From positions 1-64,000 of the forward strand of contig JAUIDN010000003.1 in NCBI GenBank assembly GCA_030428615.1: a stretch of 64,000 nucleotides of DNA. Direction: 5' to 3'. Origin of the DNA: Alphaproteobacteria bacterium (GTDB taxonomy: Bacteria; Pseudomonadota; Alphaproteobacteria; Sphingomonadales; Emcibacteraceae). Positions 17,725 through 27,838 of this stretch are shown in pieces; the stretch's first letter is position 1, and each line of letters starts with the position of its first letter. A model generated the notes under the pieces. The model saw only the letters and a list, made by a program, of their open reading frames with translations, did no database searches and was not told where the DNA came from. The position numbers were made by a program, and so were the translations under genes.

Positions 17725-18936
17725 TTAATTTGAAGACTTTGTAATTTTTTCATAGACTGGGGGATAATTGGCAACCGAATTTTTCCAATTCCTGACGTCT
17801 TCGACATAATGACGGCCCGCTGCATGAAACTTTGGCCAGTCGGCAGATGCTTCCACCAGTTCGCCCACTTTTTTTGCAAGTGCAAGCGGATTGTCCGGCT
17901 CAAACAACACGCCCGTTTTCCCGTCTTCTATCAACTCACGGTGACCACCGATATCTGATGCGGCAACAAGTTTATGCTGCGCCATCGCTTCAAGCGGTTT
18001 TAACGGTGTCACAAGATCAGTCAATCTCATTTTCTTTCTGGGATAAATGAATATATCCACCAAATTATAATAATCCTGCACTTTATCATGGGGTACCCGC
18101 CCGGTAAAAATGACGCGGTCTCCGAGATTTAGTTTACTGGCCTGATCCTTAAGAGCTTTTTCCATGGGGCCGCCACCGACCAGCAATAAACAGGCATTCG
18201 GCACTCTTGTAATTACAGACTTCATCGCATCCAGCAAAATATCAAGTCCTTCATAATCATAAAATGACCCAATGAAGCCGAGCACCGTCATATCTTTAAT
18301 ATTCAGCCTTTCCTGAAGATCAGGGTTTGCTTCATGCGGGCCTGAGAATTTCGAAATATCAACGGCATTAGGGATAAGGGTAATCTTATCTTCCGGTATC
18401 CCCCGGCTGATCAAATCCTGCTTGAGACCATCACATATGGTTGTCACCGATGCGACATTTTTCACAACATAGGTTTCCAGCCACTTCGTGATATTGTAGC
18501 GCAGATCGCCTTCTGTCCCGTTGCCATTACCAACTGCAGCATCCTCCCAGAACGCGCGGATTTCATAATGAACGGGAATGTTTAACTTCCGTCCTACATT
18601 AAGGGCCGCAAGTCCATTCAAAACGGGAGAGTGTGCATGGATGATATCAACCTTCTCACGTTTGGCGATTTCCTCAACACGTTTTTCAAGTGTTTTAACA
18701 ACATACCATTGATTTATGATCGGAAGCTTACTTAGGAATTTTGAGCCGACAGGTGTCCGGTAAAATTTGAGGCCACTTACGGTTTCACTGTCCTGAAAAG
18801 GTGCCGTATGTTTGATACCGGTGACATGAAGGGTTTCGTACCCCAGTTTTCTCTGTTCAGATAAAATCTGGAAAGTCCGAAATGTATATCCGCTGTGAAG
18901 CGGGATTGAATGATCCAGAACATGAAGGATACGCAT
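17725..18936 (-). CDS. glycosyltransferase family 4, exosortase/PEP-CTERM-associated type
   Basis: A 403-residue GT-B glycosyltransferase. The N-terminal MRILHVLDHSIPLHSGYTFR and the IIHAHSPVLNGLAAL segment are typical of the PEP-CTERM/exosortase-associated family (TIGR04063-like). The C-terminal half has LGFIGSFYDYEGLDILL and the GT4 nucleotide-sugar motif LKPLEAMAQHKLVAAS. Probably adds a sugar to a lipid-linked exopolysaccharide repeat at the cytoplasmic face. It overlaps the upstream glycosyltransferase stop by one base (TAATG). Confidence 0.86.
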   Translation of the reverse strand: MRILHVLDHSIPLHSGYTFRTFQILSEQRKLGYETLHVTGIKHTAPFQDSETVSGLKFYRTPVGSKFLSKLPIINQWYVVKTLEKRVEEIAKREKVDIIHAHSPVLNGLAALNVGRKLNIPVHYEIRAFWEDAAVGNGNGTEGDLRYNITKWLETYVVKNVASVTTICDGLKQDLISRGIPEDKITLIPNAVDISKFSGPHEANPDLQERLNIKDMTVLGFIGSFYDYEGLDILLDAMKSVITRVPNACLLLVGGGPMEKALKDQASKLNLGDRVIFTGRVPHDKVQDYYNLVDIFIYPRKKMRLTDLVTPLKPLEAMAQHKLVAASDIGGHRELIEDGKTGVLFEPDNPLALAKKVGELVEASADWPKFHAAGRHYVEDVRNWKNSVANYPPVYEKITKSSN

Positions 18937-20165
18937 TATGCCGCCTCCCTCTTTTTACTGAATTCTTGCAATGTCCGCTCAATGCATTTTCCCATTAGCT
19001 CCATACCGCGTTTCCAGTTATGGTGACTAAGAACACGCGCGCGGCCCGCCTCAGAAAATTTTCTTTGCTTATCTTGATCCGCGAAAAGGCTCATAATTTC
19101 ATCCGCATATTCCTTCGGACTTGTCGCAGCGAGGATATGTTCACCGACGATCGCATCAACCCCTCGTGCCGCCAGGTGACTTGATACAACAGGAAGTCCC
19201 ATTGCCATGCCTTCAAGTATCTTGTTCTGGGTTCCCCTTGCAATCACCAACGGGGCGACCATTACCTGACATGATTGAACATGTTGCCTTATGTCGTCCA
19301 CGGTGCCCGTAACCAGTACACCTGGTAGGTCATTTAGTGCCAAAACAGACTTCGGTGGTGCCGCACCAATAACCTTGAACGTCACATCGGGATATTTTTC
19401 ACGAATGACTGGCAAAACGTCCCGGCAGAAATTGATGATGCATACCTCATTTGGGTAATAATCCATGCGCCCGACAAAACAGATGCTATTTTTTTCATAT
19501 TCAACATTAATCGGTTTGAAAAAATCGCTGTCAACGCCATTCGGGAAATAACCACTCGCAACACCCGTGTTGTAACTATCTAAAGTTTCAACCTCAAAAT
19601 CTGTGGCACAGCTACAAAGGTCAAACAGTTTTGCCAGTCTTTTTTCGTCCCTCTCAAGCTTCCTGCCTTCAAGTGCATAACCCCAGCTTACCGGCCATTT
19701 TTTATAATCCACATAAGCAAGCCATTTTTGGCTATCCATATCACAGAAATCAAGCATCTTGGCGGTATCTGTCACATGCTCAACATACTGGGCCGCGGAA
19801 GAACTGAACACGACAATCAAATCATACTTATTTGCATCAAGCAGATGATTAACTTTTTTTTGCAGTTCAGCCGAATAAAAATAACCCATTGACGATGGGT
19901 CCGTTGATAGAAGTCGGGAGACCATCCGCAAATTTTGCAGCATCTCATTGACCTCAACCAAAATGAACTTATGACAATAATCTTTTATGCCCTGACATTC
20001 TTCTGTTTCCTGACTGGATCTGGAAAGGGATGCGACCGTAACCTCATGCCCTTGTTCATACAAATATTTGACCATGTTGAATGATCTTATTTTATCACCA
20101 CGGGTTGGTGGATATGGAAATCGGTGGCTTAAAAAAAGTATTTTCACAAATTTACCTAAATTCAT
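18936..20165 (-). CDS. glycosyltransferase, PEP-CTERM/EpsH1-system sugar transferase type
   Basis: About 409 residues. The opening ILFLSHRFPYPPTRGDKIRS is the hallmark of the PEP-CTERM/EpsH1-associated sugar transferases (TIGR03087-like), with the nucleotide-sugar site near NKILEGMAMGLPVVSS. An alternative GTG start at 20147 has AGGT 8 bases upstream and would begin VKILFLSHRF, matching the family start better than ATG 20165. A cytoplasmic enzyme of exopolysaccharide repeat assembly, coupled to the next glycosyltransferase. Confidence 0.87.
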   Translation of the reverse strand: MNLGKFVKILFLSHRFPYPPTRGDKIRSFNMVKYLYEQGHEVTVASLSRSSQETEECQGIKDYCHKFILVEVNEMLQNLRMVSRLLSTDPSSMGYFYSAELQKKVNHLLDANKYDLIVVFSSSAAQYVEHVTDTAKMLDFCDMDSQKWLAYVDYKKWPVSWGYALEGRKLERDEKRLAKLFDLCSCATDFEVETLDSYNTGVASGYFPNGVDSDFFKPINVEYEKNSICFVGRMDYYPNEVCIINFCRDVLPVIREKYPDVTFKVIGAAPPKSVLALNDLPGVLVTGTVDDIRQHVQSCQVMVAPLVIARGTQNKILEGMAMGLPVVSSHLAARGVDAIVGEHILAATSPKEYADEIMSLFADQDKQRKFSEAGRARVLSHHNWKRGMELMGKCIERTLQEFSKKREAA

Positions 20166-20301
20166 AATTGTCGTTGAAACTACCCTGTATCAATTAACGC
20201 AAATATGTTAACAATTCCCTTGTCTTTTCAATATTTTCGGAAATTTTCTGTTTGGTGAATTCCTCTTGCTGGTTAAATCCAGCAGGAACCAAAATTCAAT
20301 T

Positions 20302-22653
20302 TTACTCGGCCGCATTCTCTGGGGCTTGTTCTGCATTCTGGATTAACTCTTCCGCCTGCGCCAACCCCTCATCCACACTGTCTTCAGGCGCCCCTGCTTT
20401 CAACGCCCTCTGGAATGCGGATTTCGCATCCTCACCCTTGGTCTGCAGTAAAAAAAGCTCCCCCTGATAGATAAATGCATTTGCTTTTGTTCGCTCATCC
20501 AGTTTCAACTGATCAGCAAAAAGGTGACTATTGGGAAAATTACCGTCCTTGCGCGCGAGTTCAATAAGCTCAACTTGCAGCGGCAGTTTATCTTTCACAT
20601 ACAAAAGCCCCTCTCGTAACATGGGCCGAATTTTTTCAATCATATCGTTCAGGGCATAAGCATGCGATAAAAGGATATATACTTCCGCATCCTGATTATA
20701 TAATTGTATTGATTTTTCAAGGTTTTCCTGCGCTGCAGCGGCATTTTCCTCCCGCAGGTATACCTGACCCAATGCTTTATAGCTAGCGTAATGGTCCGGG
20801 AATATCTGCGCCATCCTTAGAGCGGTTGTCTTTGCCTTGGCAATATTATTTTCGTTCAGATAAAAATCCATTAAACGAATCCGCGGTGATATTTTTCCGG
20901 GATTGGCGTTTGATGCTGTAACCAGATATCTTTCCGCAGATATGATGTCGCCATTGGCCACCGCGATATCATGCAATAATTCGTATGCGGGAATGTAGCT
21001 TTCATCCTGCGAAAGGATTTGATTTAAACTCGTAATAGCCCCGTTTTGATCACCATAACTCATTTCCAGTTTTGCGAGATTTAACCGCGCCTGATGAAAA
21101 TTGCGGTCAATCTGAAGAGCACGGCGGAAATTGCTTCTGGCTTCTTCAATTTTCTTTTGTCCAAGATACGTCAGACCAAGTAAATTATACCCAATCGGGT
21201 TGCTTCGATCCTGTCCAATAATTCTCGCCGCTTTTTCGAAGGCATCCTCATATTTTTCTTTTGACAACTCTTCATAAGTTTCAACTATAAGATTTTGATC
21301 TATAGAGCTATTTTTACTAAATATATTCTCTATATCAAGCGATACGCCCGCAGACATTCCGCTACCAAAATCGTTAATCATCCTTCTTTGAATTTCGTTG
21401 ATTTGCCCCAGGTCGAGTTTTGTTGCCCGATAAAGAAATTCTGTTCCCTTATCGTTATCACCCGCCAAAATATATGCATTTCCCAATAGCGGATAATCGG
21501 TGTCTTCAATCAGGTTATGATCAACAAGGTATTCAAGTGCCCGAACCGCTTCCCTATATTTGTTCTGCTGCATGAGCGCCGCTGCAAGCAACCTCCTCGC
21601 ATCTACATGATCTGGTTCCCATCTTGTTAGTCGTTCTAGCGCCTCTTCTGCCTGAGAATAGGATTCTGTAGCGTAAGCGAGTTTCCCTTTAAGAAATAAT
21701 GCGGGGGCGAAATCATCATAAGCTCGTCCAGCCTGATTGAGGTACCGCATTGCGGTTCTTACATTGTTCCCTTTTGCAAAGTTTGCCGCAATCATAAAAT
21801 TAGCCAATGGATGTGCCGGATCCTTTGCCAATACCTTCCTAAGTATCTCTACCATTTCATCAAAATGCCCTAGGTCGTATAGTGCGGCGGCAAGCTGTAT
21901 TTCCGTTTTTATATCGTCTGGCCTATAAAAATTTGCCCGTTCAAAATAGTGATAGGATTGTTCGGCACCAAATTTCCTATGAACCAACCTACCTTTAAGC
22001 ATCAATAAATCGGCGTCCTTGGGTGCGAATTGCAGAGCCTTATCGACATTTAATTCAGCCTTTTCATACTCACCCATTCTGTCAAACAATTCCGCAAGCG
22101 GTGCATTAAGCTCCAGCCGGTCTTCCTGCAGGAATTGGTCCGCCTGATAATAATTAATGAATGCTTCTTTCAGATTAGACGCCTGATAGTAGGCATGGGC
22201 ACGCAACAAATATACCTCGCCGTGATCCCTGAACGGGACTGACGCAAGTGTTACTTCATTTAGAATATCATCATATCTTTGTCTCAAAAAGTAAGCGCGG
22301 CCAATTTCTGCAAGTAAATCTGACCTTGGAATGCCCAGCTCTTCTGCGCGACCAAGTTCATGAAGGGCTATATCCCCGCTTCCCAAAAGATTATAATGTT
22401 TTGCAACGTCAAGATGGCGTTCTGCATTACCGTGATCATCAAATAATGCGCTCCATTTGTCCCTTGCCTCTTCCATTAATTTATAATGACGAAGTTCTTC
22501 TTCGGTTGGTGAACGAGGAACATACACATCATCTTCTGTCACTACTTCATTTAATTGAAAACCTGTTTCCTGAGCATAAGACAGATTAATGAGAGTACAG
22601 GCGGCAGCGCCCAAAAGACATAGATATTTGAAGCCTGAATTCATGACCTTCAT
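20302..22653 (-). CDS. prsT: PEP-CTERM-system TPR-repeat exported protein PrsT
   Basis: About 783 residues made almost entirely of tetratricopeptide repeats after an N-terminal signal sequence (ending near SYAQ). Family members (TIGR02917) are described as putative lipoproteins. Here the nearest cysteine (LLGAAAC) has a poor lipobox, so cleavage by signal peptidase I after SYA is as likely. The start is ambiguous: TTG 22662, ATG 22653 or ATG 22644, with GGAG immediately upstream favouring a downstream ATG. It follows prsR directly and completes the prsK-prsR-prsT set that accompanies exosortase-type exopolysaccharide loci. Confidence 0.87.
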   Translation of the reverse strand: MKVMNSGFKYLCLLGAAACTLINLSYAQETGFQLNEVVTEDDVYVPRSPTEEELRHYKLMEEARDKWSALFDDHGNAERHLDVAKHYNLLGSGDIALHELGRAEELGIPRSDLLAEIGRAYFLRQRYDDILNEVTLASVPFRDHGEVYLLRAHAYYQASNLKEAFINYYQADQFLQEDRLELNAPLAELFDRMGEYEKAELNVDKALQFAPKDADLLMLKGRLVHRKFGAEQSYHYFERANFYRPDDIKTEIQLAAALYDLGHFDEMVEILRKVLAKDPAHPLANFMIAANFAKGNNVRTAMRYLNQAGRAYDDFAPALFLKGKLAYATESYSQAEEALERLTRWEPDHVDARRLLAAALMQQNKYREAVRALEYLVDHNLIEDTDYPLLGNAYILAGDNDKGTEFLYRATKLDLGQINEIQRRMINDFGSGMSAGVSLDIENIFSKNSSIDQNLIVETYEELSKEKYEDAFEKAARIIGQDRSNPIGYNLLGLTYLGQKKIEEARSNFRRALQIDRNFHQARLNLAKLEMSYGDQNGAITSLNQILSQDESYIPAYELLHDIAVANGDIISAERYLVTASNANPGKISPRIRLMDFYLNENNIAKAKTTALRMAQIFPDHYASYKALGQVYLREENAAAAQENLEKSIQLYNQDAEVYILLSHAYALNDMIEKIRPMLREGLLYVKDKLPLQVELIELARKDGNFPNSHLFADQLKLDERTKANAFIYQGELFLLQTKGEDAKSAFQRALKAGAPEDSVDEGLAQAEELIQNAEQAPENAAE

Positions 22654-22666
22654 TTTCTCCAAAAAC

Positions 22667-24028
22667 TTACTTGTCGATACTTAGATTATATTGTTTGACC
22701 AATCCATAAAAAGTCGGCCTGCTGATCCCAAGTAGTCTTGCTGTTTCACTAATGTTTCCGTTTGAAAGTGATAATGCCTTAACTATGGCCTCTTTGTCAT
22801 TCTTTTCTCTGATTTCTTTAAGATTTAGAGTTTCAATATGATCATCGCTATAGTCGATCTCAAGATCATTGAGGGATATTTTATGGCCATCACTCATGAT
22901 TATTGCCCGTTTCACTTTATTTTCAAGTTCGCGGACATTGCCCGGCCAGTCATAAGACGCAATGGCGCGGCTGGCATTCTTATCAAACCCCTTTATTCTT
23001 TTTTCATATTCTTTTGCAAATTTATTCAGGAAGTTATGGGCGAGAAGCAAAGCATCGCCTTCCCGATCCTTAAGGTCCGGAATATTCACAACAATCTCAC
23101 TCAATCGATAAAACAGGTCTTCACGGAATCTGCCATCGGTTATATGACTTTCCAGCTCCTGGTGGGTTGCACTTATGACCCTTACATCAACAGAAATTTC
23201 CTTACGACCACCAATCCGTTCAATTACACGTTCCTGTAAAAATCGAAGCAGCTTAACTTGAAGTGGCAGGGGAAGGTCGCCTATCTCATCGAGGAACAAA
23301 GTTCCCCCTTCTGCGAGTTCAATCTTACCTTTAACCTGCTTCACCGCACCGGTGAACGCCCCTTTTTCAAAACCGAAAAGTTCACTTTCAATCAGGTTCT
23401 CGGGAATAGCACCACAATTGATCGCCACAAAGGGCTGGTCTTTACGGTCGCTTAGTTCGTGCAGTGATCGCGCCAGCAATTCTTTACCCGTTCCACTTGC
23501 GCCCAATAGCAAAACGGAAACAGCAGTAGGAGCGACCCTTTCAATGATGCTGCAAATTTGCTCCATCTTTTGAGAAGCCGTGACAAGTCCTGGTAGCCTT
23601 GTACTCTGCTGTTTTCCCTGCAACAGTTTATTTTCTACTTCAAGATCATATAGTTTAAATGCGCGCTCAACAATGAAACCAATCTCATCGGCGTCAACAG
23701 GCTTCTGATAAAAATCATACGCACCGTTTGAAATTGCCGTTATAGCGCTTTCCCTTGCTTCATGGCCCGATGCGACAATAACTTTTGACATAGGGTTTAT
23801 GGTTAGGACCTCATTCAACATCGCGAACCCCTCGGTAGTGCCGTCGGGGTCGGGTGGCAATCCAAGATCAAGCAGAATTACGGGAAAATCATACCGGTTC
23901 AGCATTTCCATCGCCGATTTCCTTTCCCCTGCAATTGATATATCGTAATTTTCAAAGTTCCACTTATATTGTCGTTGCAGACCTTCGTCATCTTCGATAA
24001 CCAGCAATTTTCTTTTTTGGTCGCTAAT
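22667..24028 (-). CDS. prsR: PEP-CTERM-box response regulator PrsR (sigma-54 activator)
   Basis: About 453 residues: receiver domain with VIEDDEG and phosphoacceptor region LLDLGLPPD, then a sigma-54 AAA+ domain with Walker A GASGTGKELLA, the GAFTGA loop, and a C-terminal Fis-type helix-turn-helix (GNISETARLLGISRPTFYGL). It activates RpoN promoters of the PEP-CTERM/exopolysaccharide regulon after phosphorylation by PrsK. No ATG or GTG precedes the first receiver strand. An ATT at 24028 has AAGGA with an 8-base spacer and sits 5 bases after the prsK stop, giving MSDQKRKLLVIEDDEG. The TTG at 24007 has no good binding site. Confidence 0.9.
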   Translation of the reverse strand: MSDQKRKLLVIEDDEGLQRQYKWNFENYDISIAGERKSAMEMLNRYDFPVILLDLGLPPDPDGTTEGFAMLNEVLTINPMSKVIVASGHEARESAITAISNGAYDFYQKPVDADEIGFIVERAFKLYDLEVENKLLQGKQQSTRLPGLVTASQKMEQICSIIERVAPTAVSVLLLGASGTGKELLARSLHELSDRKDQPFVAINCGAIPENLIESELFGFEKGAFTGAVKQVKGKIELAEGGTLFLDEIGDLPLPLQVKLLRFLQERVIERIGGRKEISVDVRVISATHQELESHITDGRFREDLFYRLSEIVVNIPDLKDREGDALLLAHNFLNKFAKEYEKRIKGFDKNASRAIASYDWPGNVRELENKVKRAIIMSDGHKISLNDLEIDYSDDHIETLNLKEIREKNDKEAIVKALSLSNGNISETARLLGISRPTFYGLVKQYNLSIDK

Positions 24029-24032
24029 TTTA

Positions 24033-26129
24033 CTATTCCTTTTTCAGATAGACCGTCACAGTTGTTCCCTTGCCCGGCTTGCTTTTCACTTCCATTCGAC
24101 CACCCATACTTTGAATCAATTGGCGGCTTTCGTAAGCCCCTATCCCGTAGCCCCCTTCTTTTAATGACCGAAAGGGTCTGAATAGTTCATTTCTTATGAA
24201 ATCATAATCCATACCTTCTCCGCAATCCCTTACCTTTAAAATGGCAAAATTATTATTCTGCGTCAGCGAAATTTCAACCGGCACCTCAGTTTTAGTAGCA
24301 TCTATCGCATTTTGTGTAATATGTACCAATACTGTATCCAGATTTTCTTCATTTAAAAGCGCGTTGACTTCCTCAGAGTTCTTGTAGTTAACATTTTGAC
24401 CGGCCGCTAAAAACTTTTTAACGCGCGCATCAACAATATTATGAACATCCTGAACGGATAATGTTTTGGATTTTGATGGCTCCTGAATGATATTGATGCG
24501 TGACAAAAGATCATTCATTTTTTCAACTGTATTATTCACTGTATGTTTCATATCCTGTTGAAAATCAGGGTTATCAGCATATTTCTCCGCATTTTTGTTT
24601 AACAGCGAAAGCTGGCTGGCCATATTTTTGATATCGTGAATGACAAATGCAAATTTACGGTTAAATGCTTCAAATTCCGCAGCGATTCCAAGTGCATTTG
24701 AAGTTTCCTGTTCAACAAGATAACTGGCTACCTGTAAGCTCACAGTTCTCAGGATATCAATTGTTTCCCAATTAAGCTCTTTTATGGCTCGAGGCTGGTA
24801 TAACACGATGAAACCTTTAAGTTCTTCATGGTGAATAAGCGGAATAACCAACCAGAGCTCAGCTTCCTCTGATAACCAAGTTGGAATATCGCAGTCGGAT
24901 CCGGGAATTTTTCCGTCTTCGACATCGTTGAGATCAACAATCCAATGATATTTTTCCATAAACTCGACAAAATGACTATTAGCATCCAGATCCTCGTCAA
25001 TATCATGTATAAAATTCCAACGCGCTACCCTTGAATATGTATCCGGCTGCTCCTTGTACCAAAGTGCGCCACCACGGCTATCCATAATATTTGCAACGGC
25101 TTTAATCGCACGCTCCTGAAGGTTATAGTGATCCTCCGATGCTGTCATCGTCTGAATAAAACGCAACCATTCTTCACGGTAATCAAATTTATAAGCAAAG
25201 AAATACTTGTTAATCAAAACCAGAACTATTGATCGGATTCTGCCTGAATAGATAATGACCACGAAACCGACAAAAGCAGCAAACAGAAAACTGACTTGAA
25301 GAATTTTTCCCCAATCACCCCCGAAACTCTGAATGTAATACCCAAGTACCGATATCGCTATCAGGTATATTATACCGGCAACCAACGAGACCATATGAAA
25401 AGCAGCACGTCTTGATATACTGATCCCGACAGACCAGTTGGCCCCGCGTGAGACCGCAATTGCCATCAATGGCACGACAACAATATTTAATGCGCCCCTC
25501 GCCTCATAAAATTGTCTGTCAATAAGTGAATACAAGATTGAATCACTGTATAATAAAAATTCAAATGCGTAGATGGACCCTAATCCAAGACAGAAAAAAC
25601 GTACGCCCCACCTGTTTTCGTATGCGATATTGCGGTAAAGGTTTTCGACAAGAAGCAGCACAGCAAATGCCATTATAAATTTATTATAAGTTGGCAGGTT
25701 TCCAATAATACCTTGCTCAAACAAACCCCATGATGCGCAAAAATCAATTGCTTCGATAATAACCCCAATCGACGCGATTATCGTAATAATATTGCCAACA
25801 CTTTGGCTCAGGCGTTTATTATCCTGCGCGTTCCAGATCAGACGCAAATGATTATAAAGGAACATAATCCATAATATTCCTTTCATCCAATCCAAAAACG
25901 GCAATAAATATGAAATGGTGAGTAAAACCAGATTGGTCGTATAAGCCCCTGCGACAGCAGAGATCGAATGCGCGAGTGCCCAAGCCACACTGGCGATAAC
26001 GGCAAAAAACAGCCACTTATTATCACCCCGAAACTGTTTTTTTTCAATGATCAGACCAAGCAGTATTGCATAAGCAATTGTTGCGACACTGTAAGTCAGA
26101 AAACTAAGGTTAAGAGTGAGGCTGCCCAT
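24033..26129 (-). CDS. prsK: PEP-CTERM-system histidine kinase PrsK
   Basis: A 698-residue membrane sensor kinase. About nine transmembrane helices (residues 1-300) are followed by a GAF-like region (about 310-470), a dimerisation/phosphoacceptor helix with FVIHDIKNMASQLSLLNKN (His near residue 492), and a HATPase domain (ITQNAIDAT, VRDCGEGMDYDFI, GGYGIGAYESRQLI). The family (TIGR02916) pairs with PrsR. Five bases separate its stop from the likely PrsR start; six bases separate it from the upstream sugar transferase. Confidence 0.92.
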   Translation of the reverse strand: MGSLTLNLSFLTYSVATIAYAILLGLIIEKKQFRGDNKWLFFAVIASVAWALAHSISAVAGAYTTNLVLLTISYLLPFLDWMKGILWIMFLYNHLRLIWNAQDNKRLSQSVGNIITIIASIGVIIEAIDFCASWGLFEQGIIGNLPTYNKFIMAFAVLLLVENLYRNIAYENRWGVRFFCLGLGSIYAFEFLLYSDSILYSLIDRQFYEARGALNIVVVPLMAIAVSRGANWSVGISISRRAAFHMVSLVAGIIYLIAISVLGYYIQSFGGDWGKILQVSFLFAAFVGFVVIIYSGRIRSIVLVLINKYFFAYKFDYREEWLRFIQTMTASEDHYNLQERAIKAVANIMDSRGGALWYKEQPDTYSRVARWNFIHDIDEDLDANSHFVEFMEKYHWIVDLNDVEDGKIPGSDCDIPTWLSEEAELWLVIPLIHHEELKGFIVLYQPRAIKELNWETIDILRTVSLQVASYLVEQETSNALGIAAEFEAFNRKFAFVIHDIKNMASQLSLLNKNAEKYADNPDFQQDMKHTVNNTVEKMNDLLSRINIIQEPSKSKTLSVQDVHNIVDARVKKFLAAGQNVNYKNSEEVNALLNEENLDTVLVHITQNAIDATKTEVPVEISLTQNNNFAILKVRDCGEGMDYDFIRNELFRPFRSLKEGGYGIGAYESRQLIQSMGGRMEVKSKPGKGTTVTVYLKKE

Positions 26130-26134
26130 GGGCG

Positions 26135-27523
26135 TTACCTAACACCGTCAGGCCATAACACCACGCGTATTGTCTGAACCAGGATAAGTAAATCAAGGAA
26201 AATGGAATAGTTTTTTATGTAATATAAGTCATATTCCAGTTTCCGGCGACTGTCTTCTTCCGACGCACCATAAGGGTAATTAAGCTGAGCCCAACCGGTA
26301 ATCCCTGGCTTAACCGTGTGCCTTTTATCGAACATAGGTATTTTTTCCGTTAACTGCTCAACAAAAAACGGACGCTCCGGGCGCGGCCCCACGAAACTCA
26401 TATCACCACGTAGCACATTGAATATCTGAGGGATTTCATCAATTCGGGTTTTGCGTATAAATTTTCCAACCAAAGTAACGCGTGCATCATTCTTTTGTGC
26501 CCATTGGGGAACACCATCGGCCTCAGCATTAACTGTCATACTACGAAATTTGAGAACATCAAAAGGTTGCCCCATCAAACCCGTTCTTTCCTGCCGGTAG
26601 AAAATTGGCCCGCTACTTGTCAGTTTTACCACCACAGCCGTGACAACCAGTAGCGGCATACTTGCAACAAGCAAAGTTGCGCTGGCAAATATATCAAACA
26701 ACCTCTTTACAAAAAGATCTAATTTTTTTGTATTATCAAAACCGTCCGAAAAAATCATCCAGCTTGGATTAAACATCGCCAAATTAAGTGCGCCAACCTG
26801 CCTTTCAATAAAACTTGCTGCTTCCGAAATGTATGTTCCGTTCATTTTACAGGCAAGTAGATCACTGACCGGCAATGTGCCGCGCCTTTCTTCGATCGCC
26901 ACAACAATTTCCTGACAGGCCTCGTCTTCAACGAATTTTTGAAAATCCTCTATCTCGCTAAAATCTGTCGCATTTTCAATTTCATTTTCGTTTTCACCCA
27001 TTCTAAAAAAAGCGATAAAATTGACGTTTGAAGTAGTTTTATCGTTGCTTTCAAGCACCCGTTTCGCCCTATTTCCCGCCCCCAGGACGATTACGCGTGT
27101 TTCAATGCTTTCATGATCAACAAAATGCAAAAAGAAAAACCGCACGGAAATCAGGAATAAAAAGGTAGAAATGATGGCATAGACCGAAACACTTCGCCAT
27201 ATTTCCACGTTCGGAAACATATATAATCCAACTGACACCGCGAAAAACGAAAGAACCATACTAACAGATAAACGCACAGCCGACATTTTAATGTCGCGAC
27301 AAGTATCCAGACGATACAAGCCCGTTGCAAGCAACACCAAATAAACAATTACCACATAAAATATTTTTTCAACAAAATACTCCCCAAAAGCGGGGGCAGG
27401 TTCGCCAATCTGAATAAACCGGACCGCCATCGCCAACCATATGACAAGGTACAGCACGACACATTCAACCAGTGCAAGAACGAGAATGGATTTAGGGATG
27501 TAATGTTTAAATATTCTGATCAT
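26135..27523 (-). CDS. undecaprenyl-phosphate sugar phosphotransferase, EpsB type
   Basis: About 462 residues from ATG 27523 (a longer TTG frame to 27538 lacks a binding site). Four N-terminal helices and a CoA-binding-like domain with VIVLGAGNRAKRVLE are followed by a helix and the bacterial sugar transferase domain: RLFDIFASATLLVASMPLLV, SGPIFYRQERTG, VLKFRSMT, RKTRIDEIPQIFNVL, MSFVGPRPERP, PGITGWAQ. This is a polyisoprenyl-phosphate hexose-1-phosphate transferase, the initiating step of exopolysaccharide synthesis. The fit is to the PEP-CTERM-associated form (TIGR03013-like). First gene of the minus-strand prs operon; the 300 bases upstream hold no other gene. Confidence 0.9.
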   Translation of the reverse strand: MIRIFKHYIPKSILVLALVECVVLYLVIWLAMAVRFIQIGEPAPAFGEYFVEKIFYVVIVYLVLLATGLYRLDTCRDIKMSAVRLSVSMVLSFFAVSVGLYMFPNVEIWRSVSVYAIISTFLFLISVRFFFLHFVDHESIETRVIVLGAGNRAKRVLESNDKTTSNVNFIAFFRMGENENEIENATDFSEIEDFQKFVEDEACQEIVVAIEERRGTLPVSDLLACKMNGTYISEAASFIERQVGALNLAMFNPSWMIFSDGFDNTKKLDLFVKRLFDIFASATLLVASMPLLVVTAVVVKLTSSGPIFYRQERTGLMGQPFDVLKFRSMTVNAEADGVPQWAQKNDARVTLVGKFIRKTRIDEIPQIFNVLRGDMSFVGPRPERPFFVEQLTEKIPMFDKRHTVKPGITGWAQLNYPYGASEEDSRRKLEYDLYYIKNYSIFLDLLILVQTIRVVLWPDGVR

Positions 27524-27838
27524 TAAAATTATTTTCAAATAATATGTTCATACGATGCCGCAAGGAACCTTATGTTTTAACCACACTATTATTTCACCTT
27601 GTCTGTTAATTTTATGTTACACGTCCAACTATAAATATTGAATCTTTACTATATCTCGATTAACGTATTGTTATTATTAATGTAAATAATTCGTTAACCT
27701 AACATAGCTTCGTGAAAAATCTGTTAAAGCCGAACTTAAAAACATCAAAAAATAGTGAAAAGAAATATTCATTTTTAATAATGAATTAAATGTATCATCA
27801 TATAACCGTTAAAAATCTGAATAAGAGGCAAGATAATC

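Noticed and set aside
27539-27838. Sigma-54 promoter upstream of the sugar transferase or manC
   Set aside because: No TGGCAC-N5-TTGC match was found in either orientation; the region is simply AT-rich.
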